Shown here one piece after another: positions 32,164 through 43,689 of a stretch of DNA of 64,000 nt. Within the stretch, counting starts at the first letter, position 1. Each line of letters opens with the position of its first letter. The notes under the pieces were generated by a model. That model ran no database searches. It saw only the letters and a list, made by a program, of their open reading frames with translations, and was not told the origin of the DNA. The stretch is from Chlorops oryzae (lineage: Eukaryota > Arthropoda > Insecta > Diptera > Chloropidae). The position numbers and the translations under genes were made by a program. Location of the stretch: assembly GCA_020466095.1 (NCBI GenBank), contig CM035808.1:50480485-50544484 (forward strand), read 5' to 3'.

Positions 32164-32804
32164 AGGCTGGTCTCCAGTTCGGTAAGGAATGTCAGCAGAA
32201 ATGTTCTATTTATTTCTCCGAGGAAAAATTGTAGTACTACAGAAATTTTTTGTGCAACAGAGGCAATATGTCATATGTCACATGTGTCAAAAAAGTGAAA
32301 CGAAACACAGAAATTAAAAAGGCGCGATTATAAACGTTCAGAATAAAAAGCGCGCTTATACGTATAAAACAAAGGAAAAACCAAAAAGGAAAATGGATAA
32401 CAATTTGTAAGCATTAAGAAGTTATTGTTTGCAATGTAACGTGTGTAAATATATTGCATTTATTCTTTATTTTAGAAATGATATGGAGTTCTTGGTTTTT
32501 TTGGCGTTTTTCTCCATGTTTTTCTGAGAAAACCCGAAAAATGGATGCACTATTTCTATACAATCACAGCTGACCTACACTTGTCAAAATTTCTTCACGA
32601 AACAATTCATTTGCAATTATTTCTGCTGATAGCCTGGGTTACCGTGCACATTTCAAGTCAAAAAAACGTATTAAAATATGTACTACTTTTTTGCCGAACT
32701 GGGGGCTGCATGCAGAAAATTTCTTGAAGAAATATTTCTTAAGCATTTCTTTGGCTTTTTTTTATATGGAGTTTTTCATTCCCTGGGGAACTGGGGACCA
32801 GCCT
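32164..32804. mobile_element. Harbinger-type MITE, 641 bp
   Basis: Ends AGGCTGGTCTCCAGTTC and GAACTGGGGACCAGCCT are inverted; TTA flanks both (32161-32163, 32805-32807). A decayed second copy of the inner motif (AACTGGGGGCTGCATGCAG) lies at about 32698. No coding function seen. Confidence 0.85.
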
Positions 32805-32884
32805 TTAGATGTTTTTATTTTATGGATTTTACTTTGTGTTTATTCGTCGTCATGTCAACATGGTTGTTGTTTACTCTTCGAAGT

Positions 32885-33415
32885 AAGTGTTTGTTGTTTT
32901 TGGAAATAGCGCCGCAGGCGAAAAATATTTCTCAAAACTCGCGCGCACGATTTGTGAGAAATATTTTTCTTTTTTTTTGTTGTTTTTGGAATAAGCGTCG
33001 CAGGCGAAAAATCACGCGCGCGATATCTGAGAAATATTTTTATTTTTTTGTTATTTATGGAAATAGCACCGCAGGCGATTTTTTTTCGTTTTGTTGTTTA
33101 ATTATTTCTTTAACAAAAATTAAATATTTGAAATAATTCCCAGAATAATTTCCATATTATGAACATTCACATATTAAATCTACCAATTGGTAGATTTTTT
33201 CAAATCATGACATCTGGCAGCAGTATAACCAGCTGTCAGTCTGTTTTCACAATGTTTACATTGCATTTTCATACAAAATTTAAAGGTCGATATCTCCTTA
33301 ACTAGAGGCGACCCCCAAAAACGGATTTCGGATTTGGAATCAGGGGGTCATTTTCTACAAGTTGGCATCAAAAAAACAAAGATCCCAGAAACGGCCAGAT
33401 ACTAGAATTATGCCC
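32885..33415. repeat. Dispersed repeat with CpG-rich core (copy 2, tandem)
   Basis: Three tandem versions of TGTTGTTTTTGGAAATAGCG with CGCAGGCGAAAAAT begin near 32889, 32970 and 33048. The downstream block TTGGAATCAGGGGGTCATTT follows at 33331. Same family as 26345-26512. Confidence 0.8.
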
Positions 33416-33636
33416 TGCTTTTCTTTGCTTGTCTGAAATGCCTATTAAATGGACAAATTTTACCTATTGTACCTTTGAAGTTAAAAAGGGCCGAAAAATT
33501 TATAATTAGTCCTACTTTTCCAACACTGCTTTGTGGTCGAAAAGGGCTGAAAAAGGTATAGTTCTATCTACTTTTTCATCCCAGATTCACAACGAAAAAG
33601 TACCACAAAATGGGAAAAATCCCTCATTAATGTAAG

Positions 33637-34814
33637 TTATTTATCGATGTTATGAGAATTCCATCGATAGCTCTTCAGCTCCGCTCTAACGATTAGTATT
33701 CTGTAAAACTGAAAATTGTTAGGAGGTTGCTCGTTGCGTGTTTGAGAAAATAAAAGATTATAATTTATGCGTTAGAAAGTGCCTAAATATTTCAGAAATA
33801 CTATTTTAGAGTTAAATCAAAACGGTGTTGGTTAAAAATGTCGCCTGTGCAAATTAGATCTCGTAAAGGTGAAAGCAGAGTCAAAAAGTATTTTGGCGTT
33901 AGCCAATATATGGGGAAAGATATAATCAATTACAACAGTTCCTGTATATGGGCGTTAAAATTGCTTTGAATTGTTCGGAACGGAGAATGTACAAAGAATG
34001 CAATCGAAAGAAATCTCAACAATAAATAAAATTCTTCCGACATGTACGAAAATTCCAATTCAATTTCAGCTTAAAGCAAGAGTGAAAATTGCATAAAGGA
34101 AAGGAAAAATATTCCTCTGAAATAGAAAAGGTAATCATAAATTTTTTTTTGTATATTGTTTCATGTTTTCTATTATCAATCAATTGGCCATATCAAATAC
34201 CAACATAAGACCATAGAAGGGGATGTTTTTATTTTGTTTGTTGTATTTTTTTTTGTAATAAGAATTTAAAATGTTTTTGCTTGAATTTTGTGCATTTTCA
34301 TACTGCTGCACTTTTCCTATGACATTCCAATGGTAATTTTCAGCAAGAAATTCCACAAAAGCCAGTACAAGCTATTGTGGAGAAGGAGACCGCTAAATCG
34401 TACATCTTTCGACGAAATTTTATTTCATTTTATTTTTTCTTACATTTTTTTGTTCATTTGTTCCCCCGACCTACGTTGTACGCTCTCGCGCAAACGGCAA
34501 AACACGAGAAATACAAGTCGGAATTGGTGGATAACATAACAAAATACACACCGTCGTCTACTGCTGCAACCAGAAATTTTGAATCGCGATTTCCATTTCA
34601 TATGATTTTGGATTGCGATGTCAATGCAATATTTGAAATTGTGATATCATACAATGTAGTATCTTTAATCCATCATAAAATTTATAACTACAAAATTTTC
34701 TTGTGCACACTAACCTTACCATCGCATTCAAAAATATTGCATTTGCTCTCAGCTGCAAAAATTACATTCGACCAAAACGAATGTAGTTTTTTAAGGAGCT
34801 ATTGCAAAGATTAG
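33637..34814 (+). other. Possible host gene: promoter-like ATCGAT pair and short ORFs
   Basis: Two ATCGAT motifs 20 bp apart (33643, 33662) resemble the DRE promoter element of flies. An ATG with context AAAAATG lies at 33838 and opens 43 codons (MSPVQIRSRKGESRVKKYFG...). Further on, after a TTTTCAG acceptor (about 34338-34344), a frame reads QEIPQKPVQAIVEKETAK and later AQTAKHEKYKSELVDNITKY, ending by 34814. I do not recognise the product and could not join these parts in one frame. It could be a gene with unseen exons, a decayed gene or chance. Confidence 0.25.
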
Positions 34815-35010
34815 TCTATCAGACAATCGAATGTCAATGTATTTTACGAAAATCGCCGTAAAGAAAATGTATGGAGTAATACCTAAATCGAGCGATGTTG
34901 GAGTAATGATTTTTTCACCCATTTGGAGTTTTAGCAAGCAATCTTAAATCAAGCAAAGAAGAAAAATAACTCGGAATAAAATAAAATTCCACTTGATCCT
35001 AAACTTAACA

Positions 35011-35270
35011 CAGTAAGGGTGCTATAGTATCCTTACCATACGATACCCGATACCCGATACAAACATATACATATGTATGAACATTTTTTAAAACTGACCC
35101 AAAGACCACTTCCATTCAGACAAGGTATCCTGGAGATTTTAAAGGAAATTAAGTGCCTCATATTCCGATTGTGGTTCGAATTTTTCATGAAAACCGCCAT
35201 CTTGCCACGACAACTTTTCCGATTTTTGGTAATTCAATCGGAGACTTAAATATAAATTCAAATTATATGA
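35011..35270 (+). repeat. Degenerate copy of dispersed family A
   Basis: GTAAGGGTGCTATAGT, GATACCCGATACCCGATAC and CATGAAAACCGCCATCTTGC match, with decay, the copy at 52793-53545. Confidence 0.65.
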
Positions 35271-35372
35271 CGGCCGAATGTGTTTTTTAGAGCTCCTTAA
35301 GAATGTTCCTTAAGGATGTTTGAGACTTTTCAAATGAAGTCCTTGATATGTGCTTAACAAAATGATGATAAT

Positions 35373-35491
35373 CAGGCATGCTCTAGAAAACGAATCCCCA
35401 TAAAAAAATTCGAAATAGATAAAATTTCTATTTAAATCACATTGATTTCGAACTTTTTTATTCGGATTCGATTTCTAGAGCATGCCTGAAT
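35373..35491. mobile_element. Small palindromic MITE
   Basis: About 115 bp, nearly all one hairpin: CAGGCATGCTCTAGAAA at the left and TTTCTAGAGCATGCCTG at the right, with ATTCGAAAT arms inside. TSD not clear. Confidence 0.7.
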
Positions 35492-36429
35492 TCCATCTTT
35501 AAATATTATTAATATATAAGAAAATTTTTGTTTAAAGGCAATCAATTCACTTGCATACGTTTTCAAAGATTTGTTGTGAATTTCTTTATTTCATAAGTGA
35601 TTCCTTATGCGCTTATTATTTCAGAACCAGCTTGGTGGCAACGCCGAACCACTCATTTACTCTTGAGAGATGACAATGAGAATAAGAGAGGCTACGAAGT
35701 GAGATGCCAATGATTTTTCAGTCTGAAATATTTTGCAGCATGGATGTTGGTTGCCAGAATAAATAAGGCAATCACACTGGACGCATATACACGCCTACGT
35801 TGCTGCAGGACTCGAAAGTTAAAATTAAAGCCCAATATCAAAAAGTGAGCGGTAAAGAAATTCAGCAAAAATTATATTAGATGGAAACCCGCATACAAAT
35901 TTAAAAGATTGTGTCGCTTAATTCAAAATAATGAAATTTTATGGTTTAAAATGTAGAGCCAAAATTCATGGGTGTGAAAAGGAAAGTGAAATTTGAAAAT
36001 TTTGCTAAATAGCAACTCACCCCCGAAGAACATGAACAAACCCAGCAGTTTTGACATTTCTCTCGCTGCAGCCCTTTATAATGCTCTCTCACAGAATTCC
36101 TGGAGTTTATAGGTTGTGTGTTATATAAAAACTGATTTGACAGGATGCACTGAGCAAAGAGAAAATTGTTGGTTTTCTTGAAAAAGTAAAAGTGAAAAAT
36201 TTTGCAAAAGTGTATTAATAATTTATTGCAACAATAAGAAAATATTTTCAATTTATCAAAAAGCACAAGATCAAGCAGGAGACGTGTTTCTAATTGCATA
36301 AATTTAAGTGTAAAAAAAATAAACAAAAATGTTTAATATTCATATTAGGTCATAGCGCAAAAAGCCTGAGAGCTCCATATATACATATATATATATATAT
36401 ACATATATACATATATTTAGGATCGTTTT
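35492..36429. other. No clear gene; upstream region of the host exon
   Basis: AT-rich with a (TA)n-like tract at 36377-36416. ORFs here lack domains and are Phe/Leu-rich, as expected by chance in AT-rich DNA. It may include the promoter of the exon at 36607. Confidence 0.35.
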
Positions 36430-36606
36430 CGTCAGTGAGTGTTTGACGTCAAGAGTGACACAAAAAAGTTATAAATTGAAAAAAAAAAAAAAAAACAAGT
36501 GGTGAGATACCAGCAACGTGCGACTCTTGAAAAGTCAAAGGGATAGTGAATCTCGGAAAGCAAATCCTTTCAATTCTCTTTATTCTCAAACCACGGCAAC
36601 AAAAAT

Positions 36607-36717
36607 ATGGAGAAACCAAGCATACTTGTGCGGATTCTGCACTCCATCCCGCACGTGAACTATACTTTTCGTCGGGTTAATGACACATTCAATCCGGATA
36701 GCGATGTTTACGTAGAG
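36607..36717 (+). CDS. Putative host gene, first coding exon (Tweety-like N-terminus)
   Basis: ATG at 36607 in context AAAAATATGG, preceded by a TE-free, UTR-like stretch. 37 codons end exactly at GAG followed by GTGAGT, a consensus splice donor in phase 0. The peptide contains LHSIPHVNYTF and NDTFNPDSDVYVE, which resembles the conserved N-terminus of Tweety (TTYH) anion-channel proteins, just before their first membrane span. Codon use is mixed and unlike the AT-rich surroundings. Further exons are not in the window, so the intron runs past 64000. Identification rests on one short exon; another membrane protein is possible. Confidence 0.55.
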
Positions 36718-37449
36718 GTGAGTGAATATACCTACGTCATTCTTATGGTGCATTAGTCTGAATTTTCTTTAAAAAATCCATTCATTAAACGGCGCAAACC
36801 CAATAGACATGAACAACGATATTGTTTCAACGTTTCTAAGACTTTAGAACGTACCCATTGAAAAGAGCAGAATATACGCCGAACTCTCATATCAGCTTTA
36901 TTATATTTATATTTATATTATATATTTATTGATTTATACTAGAGCTTAGACACTGCTTTTGAATCGCTATTCAGTTCTGAAATACATTAAATTTTTAACA
37001 ATTGTAAACCTTAAAAATTTTTAAATAGATCATACCATATTTGAGAAAAAGGGTTTCAAAAGAGCACTGGTATTTCAAATTATAATACCCGATTTACTTA
37101 AAAACTCTGACGTGATACAATTTTTTTAAACATTTTTTTTTCCAAGCAGAAATCTGTTAAAAATGCTTCAAAATACGTTGCCTCTTTTGACCTGTGTAAT
37201 TTTATATGTAATATTTTTTATGAATCTAACAAATACATATACTGAGTTTGCATTGAAAATTTTGACCGCTGCAGCGCTGGTAGCGACCTATAAATGTAGC
37301 CCTGTGAACTTGGCATCTGAGTTGAAGAAAATTTCTTTTTATTTGAAATCGTTTTTACTAGTTTAGTACCATGTTTCGTTTCGCTAGTACCAAGAATTTT
37401 GCGAACATCCGTATCCGCATCCGAATCCGCAAATGCGGAACTTACGAAA
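36718..37449 (+). other. Start of the long intron, no clear feature
   Basis: AT-rich sequence after the GTGAGT donor; nothing recognised until the dispersed repeat at about 37450. Confidence 0.4.
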
Positions 37450-37502
37450 ATTTTTTAGAACAAAGTTCTTTATGAAACGATAGCGGCAAGGGACCTAGTC
37501 GA

Positions 37503-40500
37503 CAGAGGTGTTAAATAATGCAATCAATTTGATTTAAAATCAGTTGAAGTCACAATCTTTGACTAACTTTAATGATTACAATCAAAAAAACGCATTACTG
37601 ACTAATGACTGCAAATTGCAGTTTTTAGTCTTTTTTGTTATTCATGAATAATTAGTCTTTTCTGAAATCTTGTACTGACTAAAAATTTTTTAATGCAGTC
37701 TTTCCTACCTCTGTGAAGTTAGCACCCCAACATGAAAAATTTTTAAATTTATCAATTGGAATCGATTGACCATCGTTTGACCACTATTGCCCACTAAAAA
37801 TTTTCGTTTGCCCACCTTTTAAACAAAAGTTATTGAAAAAAAACTTTTCGGGGGCTAACTTCACACTAGCCCCCGCTTTTCGAAAAACGTGTTTAGACAA
37901 GTAAATATTAATAATAAGTCTATGAAAACGTTTGACCATCTCGAGAAAACGTTTGACCACCCTGAAAACATTAAAAATTTTCCATAAAAAAATTTTTTTT
38001 TTAATATATAAGAAAATTTTTATAACTCTAAAATGACTTCCAAAAACGTAACTGTGCAAAAATGACAAATGGTTGTGAAAGAAGATCGATTGACCTCTAT
38101 TTCCCACCAAAAATTTTCGTTTGCCCACCTTTAAAACGAAAGTTATTGAAAAAAACTTTTCGGGGGCGAAATTCACACTAGCCCCCGATATTGGAAAAAA
38201 CGCATCTGACCGAGTAAATTTCATTGAAACACATTTCTCACGATTGACCATTGTTTCTAATTGTCCGATTAACATTGTCCACCAAAAATTTTCGTTTGCC
38301 CACCTTTAAAACGAAAGTTATTGAAAAAAAACTTTTCGGGGGCGAAATTCACACTAGCCCCCGATATTGGAAAAAACGCATCTGACCGAGTAAATTTCAT
38401 TGAAACACATTTCTCACGATTGACCATTGTTTCTAATTGTCCGATTAACATTGTCCACCAAAAATTTTCGTTTGCCCACCTTTTTAACGAAAGTTATTGA
38501 CAAAAAACTTTTCGGGGGCGAAATTTAATCTGGACCCCGTTAACAAAGACCTGTGAGAAGTTGGCCCAAAAACTTTTTTAAATAGTTTCAAAAAAATTTA
38601 GGTGAATGACCATTTTTTGACCACTTTTGAACACCCCCCAAAGGGGGGAAAATTTGTTGAACTTTTTTGGGCCAACTTCACGCAGCCCAAAAAAAAATTT
38701 TTTTTCAATTGAAATAGCTTTTCAAAAAGCCCTTTTCTTGGGCTCCAAAGACCACCCCTTATCTTTTTTTGACCACCCCTAGAAATCGAGATTTTTTAGT
38801 TTTCCCCCAAATCACTCGAAGTAAGCAGAAACTTTCGTCATCCCTATAGTACCCTATACAAAGTTTTTTTTTAATTTGAAATAGGTTTTCAGAATGACCA
38901 TTTCATGGCCTCCAATGGTCATCCCGTAACTTTTTTTGACCACCCCCACAAATCCGATAAATCCAGATTTTTCACTCAAAATGATTATCTTTGAAGGCAC
39001 TCTGAGTAAAAGAGAGCAGTTTATACAGCTCAAACACAGTGAGAGCGCATTTGCACTCTTTTACTCAGAGTGCCATCAAAGATAATCATTTTGAGTGAAA
39101 ATTGAAAAATCTGGATTTCTCGGATTTGTGGGGGTGGTCAAAAGTGGTAAAAAAAAATGGTCATTCACCTAAATTTTTTTGAAAATATTTAAAAAAGTTT
39201 TTGGGCCAACTTCTCACAGGTCTTTGTTAACGGGGTCCAGATTAAATTTCGCCCCCGAAAAGTTTTTTGTCAATAACTTTCGTTAAAAAGGTGGGCAAAC
39301 GAAAATTTTTGGTGGACAATGTTAATCGGACAATAAGAAACAATGGTCAATCGTGAGAAATGTGTTTCAATGAAATTTACTCGGTCAGATGCGTTTTTTT
39401 CAATATCGGGGGCTAGTGTGAATTTCGCCCCCGAAAAGTTTTCTTTCAATAACTTTCGTTAAAAAGGTGGGCAAACGAAAATTTTTGGTGGACAATGTTA
39501 ATCGGACAATAAGAAACAATGGTCAATCGTGAGAAATGTGTTTCAATGAAATTTACTCGGTCAGATGCGTTTTTTTCAATATCGGGGGCTAGTGTGAATT
39601 TCGCCCCCGAAAAGTTTTTTTTCAATAACTTTCGTTTTAAAAGTGGGCAAACGAAAATTTTTGGTGGGAAATAGAGGTCAATCGATCTTCTTTCACAACC
39701 ATTTGTCATTTTTGCACAGTTACGTTTTTGGAAGTCATTTTAGAGTTATAAAAATTTTCTTATATATTAAAAAAAAAATTTTTTTATGGAAAATTTTTAA
39801 TGTTTTCAGGGTGGTCAAACGTTTTCTCGAGATGGTCAAACGTTTTCATAGCCTTATTATTAATATTTACTTGTCTAAACACGTTTTTCGAAAAGCGGGG
39901 GCTAGTGTGAAGTTAGCCCCCGAAAAGTTTTTTTTCAATAACTTTTGTTTAAAAGGTGGGCAAACGAAAATTTTTAGTGGGCAATATTGGTCAAACGATG
40001 GTCAATCGATTCCAATTGATAAATTTAAAAATTTTTAATGTTGGGGTGCTAACTTCACAGAGGTGTCTTTCCTGAATATAAGAATAACCACTCACATTTT
40101 GAACAAGCAATTTATATTTGGACGTTCGTTTCACAACAACAACAACAAAAACGGAACAAAAATTATAAATTCCTATTAATGTACTAATGTATTAACAATA
40201 ATTAATTTACTTTCAGCAACAACAATTTTTCAAAATTGTTGTTTGAAAGCGTCCCCGTCGCGGAGTATTTAGGAGAGATGCGATAATCTTTCATTATTTC
40301 AATATGAATTTTAATACATAAAAATAAATACTGCAAAAGAAAGCAAATGAATGCATTTTGGGACTGCAATTCAGTGATTTCAATCAATGAATAACGAAAA
40401 AATGAATAAAGAAAAGACTAATTATTCAGGAATAACAAAAATTATTTAGATTTGTGTTTTGCAGTCTTATTCCTGACTAACTAAAAAATGACTACAATCA

Positions 40501-40559
40501 TTTTTCGGGCAATCAAAAGACTAAATATTCAAAAATGATTGCATTCTTTAACACCTCTG
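37503..40559. mobile_element. Non-autonomous hAT element containing a foldback element
   Basis: Inverted ends CAGAGGTGTTAAA(T/G)AATGC; 8-bp TSD CTAGTCGA at 37495-37502 and 40560-40567. The uninterrupted target is preserved at 61617-61624 in repeat X copy 2. No transposase. Contains the nested foldback 37707-40064. Confidence 0.92.
37707..40064. mobile_element. Foldback (FB-like) element FB1 with 9-bp TSD
   Basis: Ends ACCTCTGTGAAGTTAGC and GCTAACTTCACAGAGGT; 9-bp TSD GTCTTTCCT at 37698-37706 and 40065-40073. Arms of more than 1 kb are inverted copies of each other. They contain tandem units of about 176 bp (CACCAAAAATTTTCGTTTGC ... GGGGGCGAAATTCACAC). The centre (about 38990-39075) is a hairpin of CTCTGAGTAAAAGAGAGC. 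Long tandem-repeat arms and a 9-bp TSD match FB elements of Drosophila, linked to Mutator-like transposases. ORFs in the arms are repeats, not genes. Confidence 0.85.
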
Positions 40560-41435
40560 CTAGTCGAGAAAAAGTTAGATTCCGTTATATTTTTGCATTA
40601 CAAAAAAGTGAAGTCCACAAAAAAGGGTATAATAACCTTTGCAGAGAGAACGAAATATAAATATGTTTATGTAAAATGACTTTCTGATTCGACGTTGATA
40701 TTATAATTTTTTAGGCGACACTTATTTCCGACGATATTACGAAAAAACAATTAATTATTAAATTCAAAAAAACAAAAAGTGGTGCTGCCAGACTGAAAGT
40801 TTTCAGAATATCTCCGATTAGTGGATTTTTGCAAATATATGAGGGCATTTTAGGTAACTTATAATTTTTTTCCGTTATCAAAGGATGTGATTCTTCTATT
40901 CCGCGTGGTCCGTGAAGCAATGCATGAGACTTTTATTAATTGTTAAGTTTTTACTTTTTGCTTGCTTCTGAGTATCCGTCAATTCGTACAGAATTAAAAC
41001 TGATTTAAAATCATCTGTACTCCGGCGGCTGTGAATGTAATATCGGTGTGAAAAATATGATACTTTAAAACATCTTTAAGAATGAAAATTCGCATTTTCA
41101 AGACTATCTCATTTGCGATGGAAAACCCTTTACACGTATGCTTTTTCAGTTACAGTATATTCTGCTTAGCTGCCTTCGCACTTTAGCACACATGTAAGCT
41201 ACCTGCACAAAAATATGCTACGGCAGCATTTTTGTCTGTATTTGTATGCAAATTCCCTTTTAGCTGCATTCAACTTAGGTGCATATTCGCTTTAACAGCA
41301 TCCTATTTTTGGTTTTTGGTATAAAATTCATTGTAAAATGTTCCTTTAACAGCCCTGTTCAAACGCTTTCCTATCGACCTAAAATGCCTTTGCTTTATTA
41401 GAATTTTTCAAAAATTTTGATACAAAATTAATAAT

Positions 41436-41950
41436 GGTATTCAAGCAGGTGGGCATCTTGGGCATTTGGGCAAATTGGTTTGTATGGAAAATCGTTTCCG
41501 CAGCTGGGCAACTATTGCACATCGATTTTGATGTGCAACATTTGCCCGATTTTGTGTGCAAATGAGTGCTATGGCGATCCTATAATGTCAAATGAGTATG
41601 AATGAATGAAGAAATACAAAAACCATGATTTATAAAGTTCAATAAGTGAAAAACAAGTGAAATGGAATGAATGCCATGCATCTATTTAATAATACGACTA
41701 TCGTTTTTACAAATAAATATTTTTTTTCCAAAAAATTTTTGCATCTTAATTTTTTGATATCAATTATATCTGCGTAATATAAATGTGAAAGACCAAACAT
41801 GTTTGACTGTCCGTATGGATCTAAAAATCAAACAGCTGTTATCGTTGAATTTTTGCACTCGTTCTTAAGAGGGTTGTTCATGCAAAAGTGCAAAATTTGC
41901 TAGTGCAAAATTTGCCCACTCCAATTGCCCCATCTGCTTGAATACCACAA
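41436..41950. mobile_element. MITE with GGTATTCAAGCAG ends
   Basis: GGTATTCAAGCAGGTGGGCA (41436-41455) is mirrored by TGCCCCATCTGCTTGAATACC-type sequence at 41930-41950. Subterminal 'TTTGCCC' and 'GCAAATTTG' phrases repeat. TSD not clear. Confidence 0.65.
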
Positions 41951-42210
41951 ATAAACCTGGTTTAAACTCTCATAGCGACTATCGTTTGAAAGTTTAAACC
42001 ATCAAAAAGTTTAAGCTAGGTTGAAGACTATAAGCCTTAATTTTTTTTCATTTCATTTTTTATTTCTAGTCAGTTATGAAAGAATTTTCCTTTTGTTACA
42101 AAAAGTTAAATATGTTTTTTTTTTTTTTTGCTAATAAAGTTAACAATTGGACGGCGTTCTTTAAAGCGCCTTACATGTGTTGGTAAAGAAATTCGGATAC
42201 GTGCCCCAAA

Positions 42211-42420
42211 AATGCAGTTTAAAACAAGTAAGAAAGCTAAAGTCGGTCAAGCCCGACTTTGAAATACCCAGCGTCCCGACATTATTGGCGCACTATGTTT
42301 TGGCTCTCCATTTGTGGGCGTGGCAGTGGGAGGGCAAAATAAATTATTTCCCTACACCTTTCATTCGCCTTGGTCAACCTATGCTGCGAATTTGAAGCTT
42401 CTGCATTCAATTCAATTTTG
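42211..42420 (+). repeat. Dispersed family A fragment
   Basis: Starts AACAAGTAAGAAAGCTAAAG with the hairpin AGTCGGTCAAGCCCGACT, then ATACCCAGCGTCCCGACAT and TTTCATTCGCCTTGGTCAAC. Inverse copies lie at 46195-46395, 51150-51195 and 52490-52615, another partial at 61025-61400. Confidence 0.8.
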
Positions 42421-43135
42421 AGTCAAATACATATTGAGTGAAATATAAGACAGCAACAATTTGAATTATCATATTTCAATCATACCTAACGTTACCATCT
42501 CGCTTCTGAAAAAAAAAAAAAAATGTAAAAAAACAATTTTATTTTGCTGTACGCTAAATTGGAAAAAAATGTACAAAAAACAGGCACATTTTTAAGTATA
42601 TATTTACACAAAAATCCATTATTTCAGTTCAAACAAATTGAATTTTTCGGACCCAGAACTAACTTAAGTTAAGAGTGCAAATCACAAATTAAGTGAATAA
42701 AAAACAATTTTTCTTCATCAAAATCTTCAGCGTCACAACAAGCGAATTTAAATCAAACTTGTCAATGTGCCCTTTTACATTAGGGCAATTATTGCCGGCA
42801 ATTTTTTGGTTTATAGGCGAGACAAAGCGCGTGGATGTAGAGAACCTACCCCTCACAATGGTACTCGTCGTTTGTCGCATCTTGAAAATTTTGAATTCAA
42901 AAAATTATGGGCTGTGGGCATATTTCTAAAAAAAAAAGTACAATTGCATGACAAAGCATCATTTTAAATATGTTCGCATGATCGCTGTATCGGCTTAGAA
43001 AAAACGGACTGTCCAGCGAAAAAACGGTCATATGGTATGGTTAATCATACCATATTATTAAAGGATTTCAATAGCACCAATAACTCATTTTGAGCTTTAG
43101 TCCACGTAACACAATTATCTTTAAATCTTCTTCTT
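42421..43135. other. AT-rich sequence without clear feature
   Basis: Several poly-A/T runs. ORFs in this stretch show no domain. Confidence 0.4.
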
Positions 43136-43141
43136 GCGTGT

Positions 43142-43387
43142 TTAACTATCCCGGTCTATCCCGGGGTCCGCAAAACGCGACCAGTTCCTCCATTTTGTTC
43201 TGTCGGTTGCATCATCCGAGGTAAGTCCTACAGCCTCTAGGTCCCATTTTATTGTGTCCATCCAGCGCTGTTTCGGACGTCCCCATTTTCTGCAACCTTG
43301 GCTTTCCAGTGCGTAGCCTTTCTTTGCCAAAGTCTCCTCATTTGCTCTCAGGACCTGTCCATACCAGCGTAGCCTTGCTTCTCGCAT
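43142..43387 (-). pseudogene. 3' end of a non-LTR retrotransposon ORF (LINE fragment)
   Basis: An 81-codon fragment reads LRWYGQVLRANEETLAKKGY then GRPKQRWMDTIKWDLEAVGL, the block after the RT domain seen at the C-terminus of many insect LINE ORF2 proteins (RTE- or CR1-type pattern). Nothing of RT or endonuclease is left, as expected from a heavily truncated copy. Confidence 0.7.
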
Positions 43388-43689
43388 TTTCCCAATAATT
43401 GGCGCAACTCCATAGCGTCAATTACTACAATGTGCTTTTTTCACACGAAATTACCCTTTTCTCCCCAGCTGTAAGAAGTTGGCCCAAAAATTTTTTTAAA
43501 TCGCTTAAAAAAAATTGAGCTGAATGACCATTTTTTGACCACTTTTGACCACCCCTTAACTTTTTTTGACCACCCCTAGAAATCGAGATTTTTTAGTTTT
43601 CCCCCAAATCACTCGTTGAAGTAAGCAGAAACTTTCCTCGTCTCTATAGTACCCTATACAAAGTTTTTTTTTATTTGAAATTGGTTTTC

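Larger units (their letters stand above)
37450..41160 (+). repeat. Dispersed repeat X, copy 1, split by a hAT element
   Basis: 37450-37502 and 40568-41160 together match 61565-62145 (e.g. AGTTCTTTATGAAACGATAG, GGGTATAATAACCTTTGCA, ACTTATTTCCGACGATAT, GTACTCCGG.GGCTG). The insertion 37503-40559 separates the two parts. No coding function seen. Confidence 0.85.

Noticed and set aside
32678..33136. 152-codon ORF rich in Phe at 32678
   Set aside because: It runs through a MITE end and the CpG-rich dispersed repeat, so it is composed of unrelated repeats.
35946..36326. 126-codon minus-strand ORF before the host exon
   Set aside because: Phe/Leu/Cys-rich, no domain, typical of AT-rich DNA; opposite to the likely transcript.
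37784..40038. ORFs of 60-163 codons in the FB1 arms
   Set aside because: They repeat between arms in opposite orientation and translate non-coding tandem repeats.
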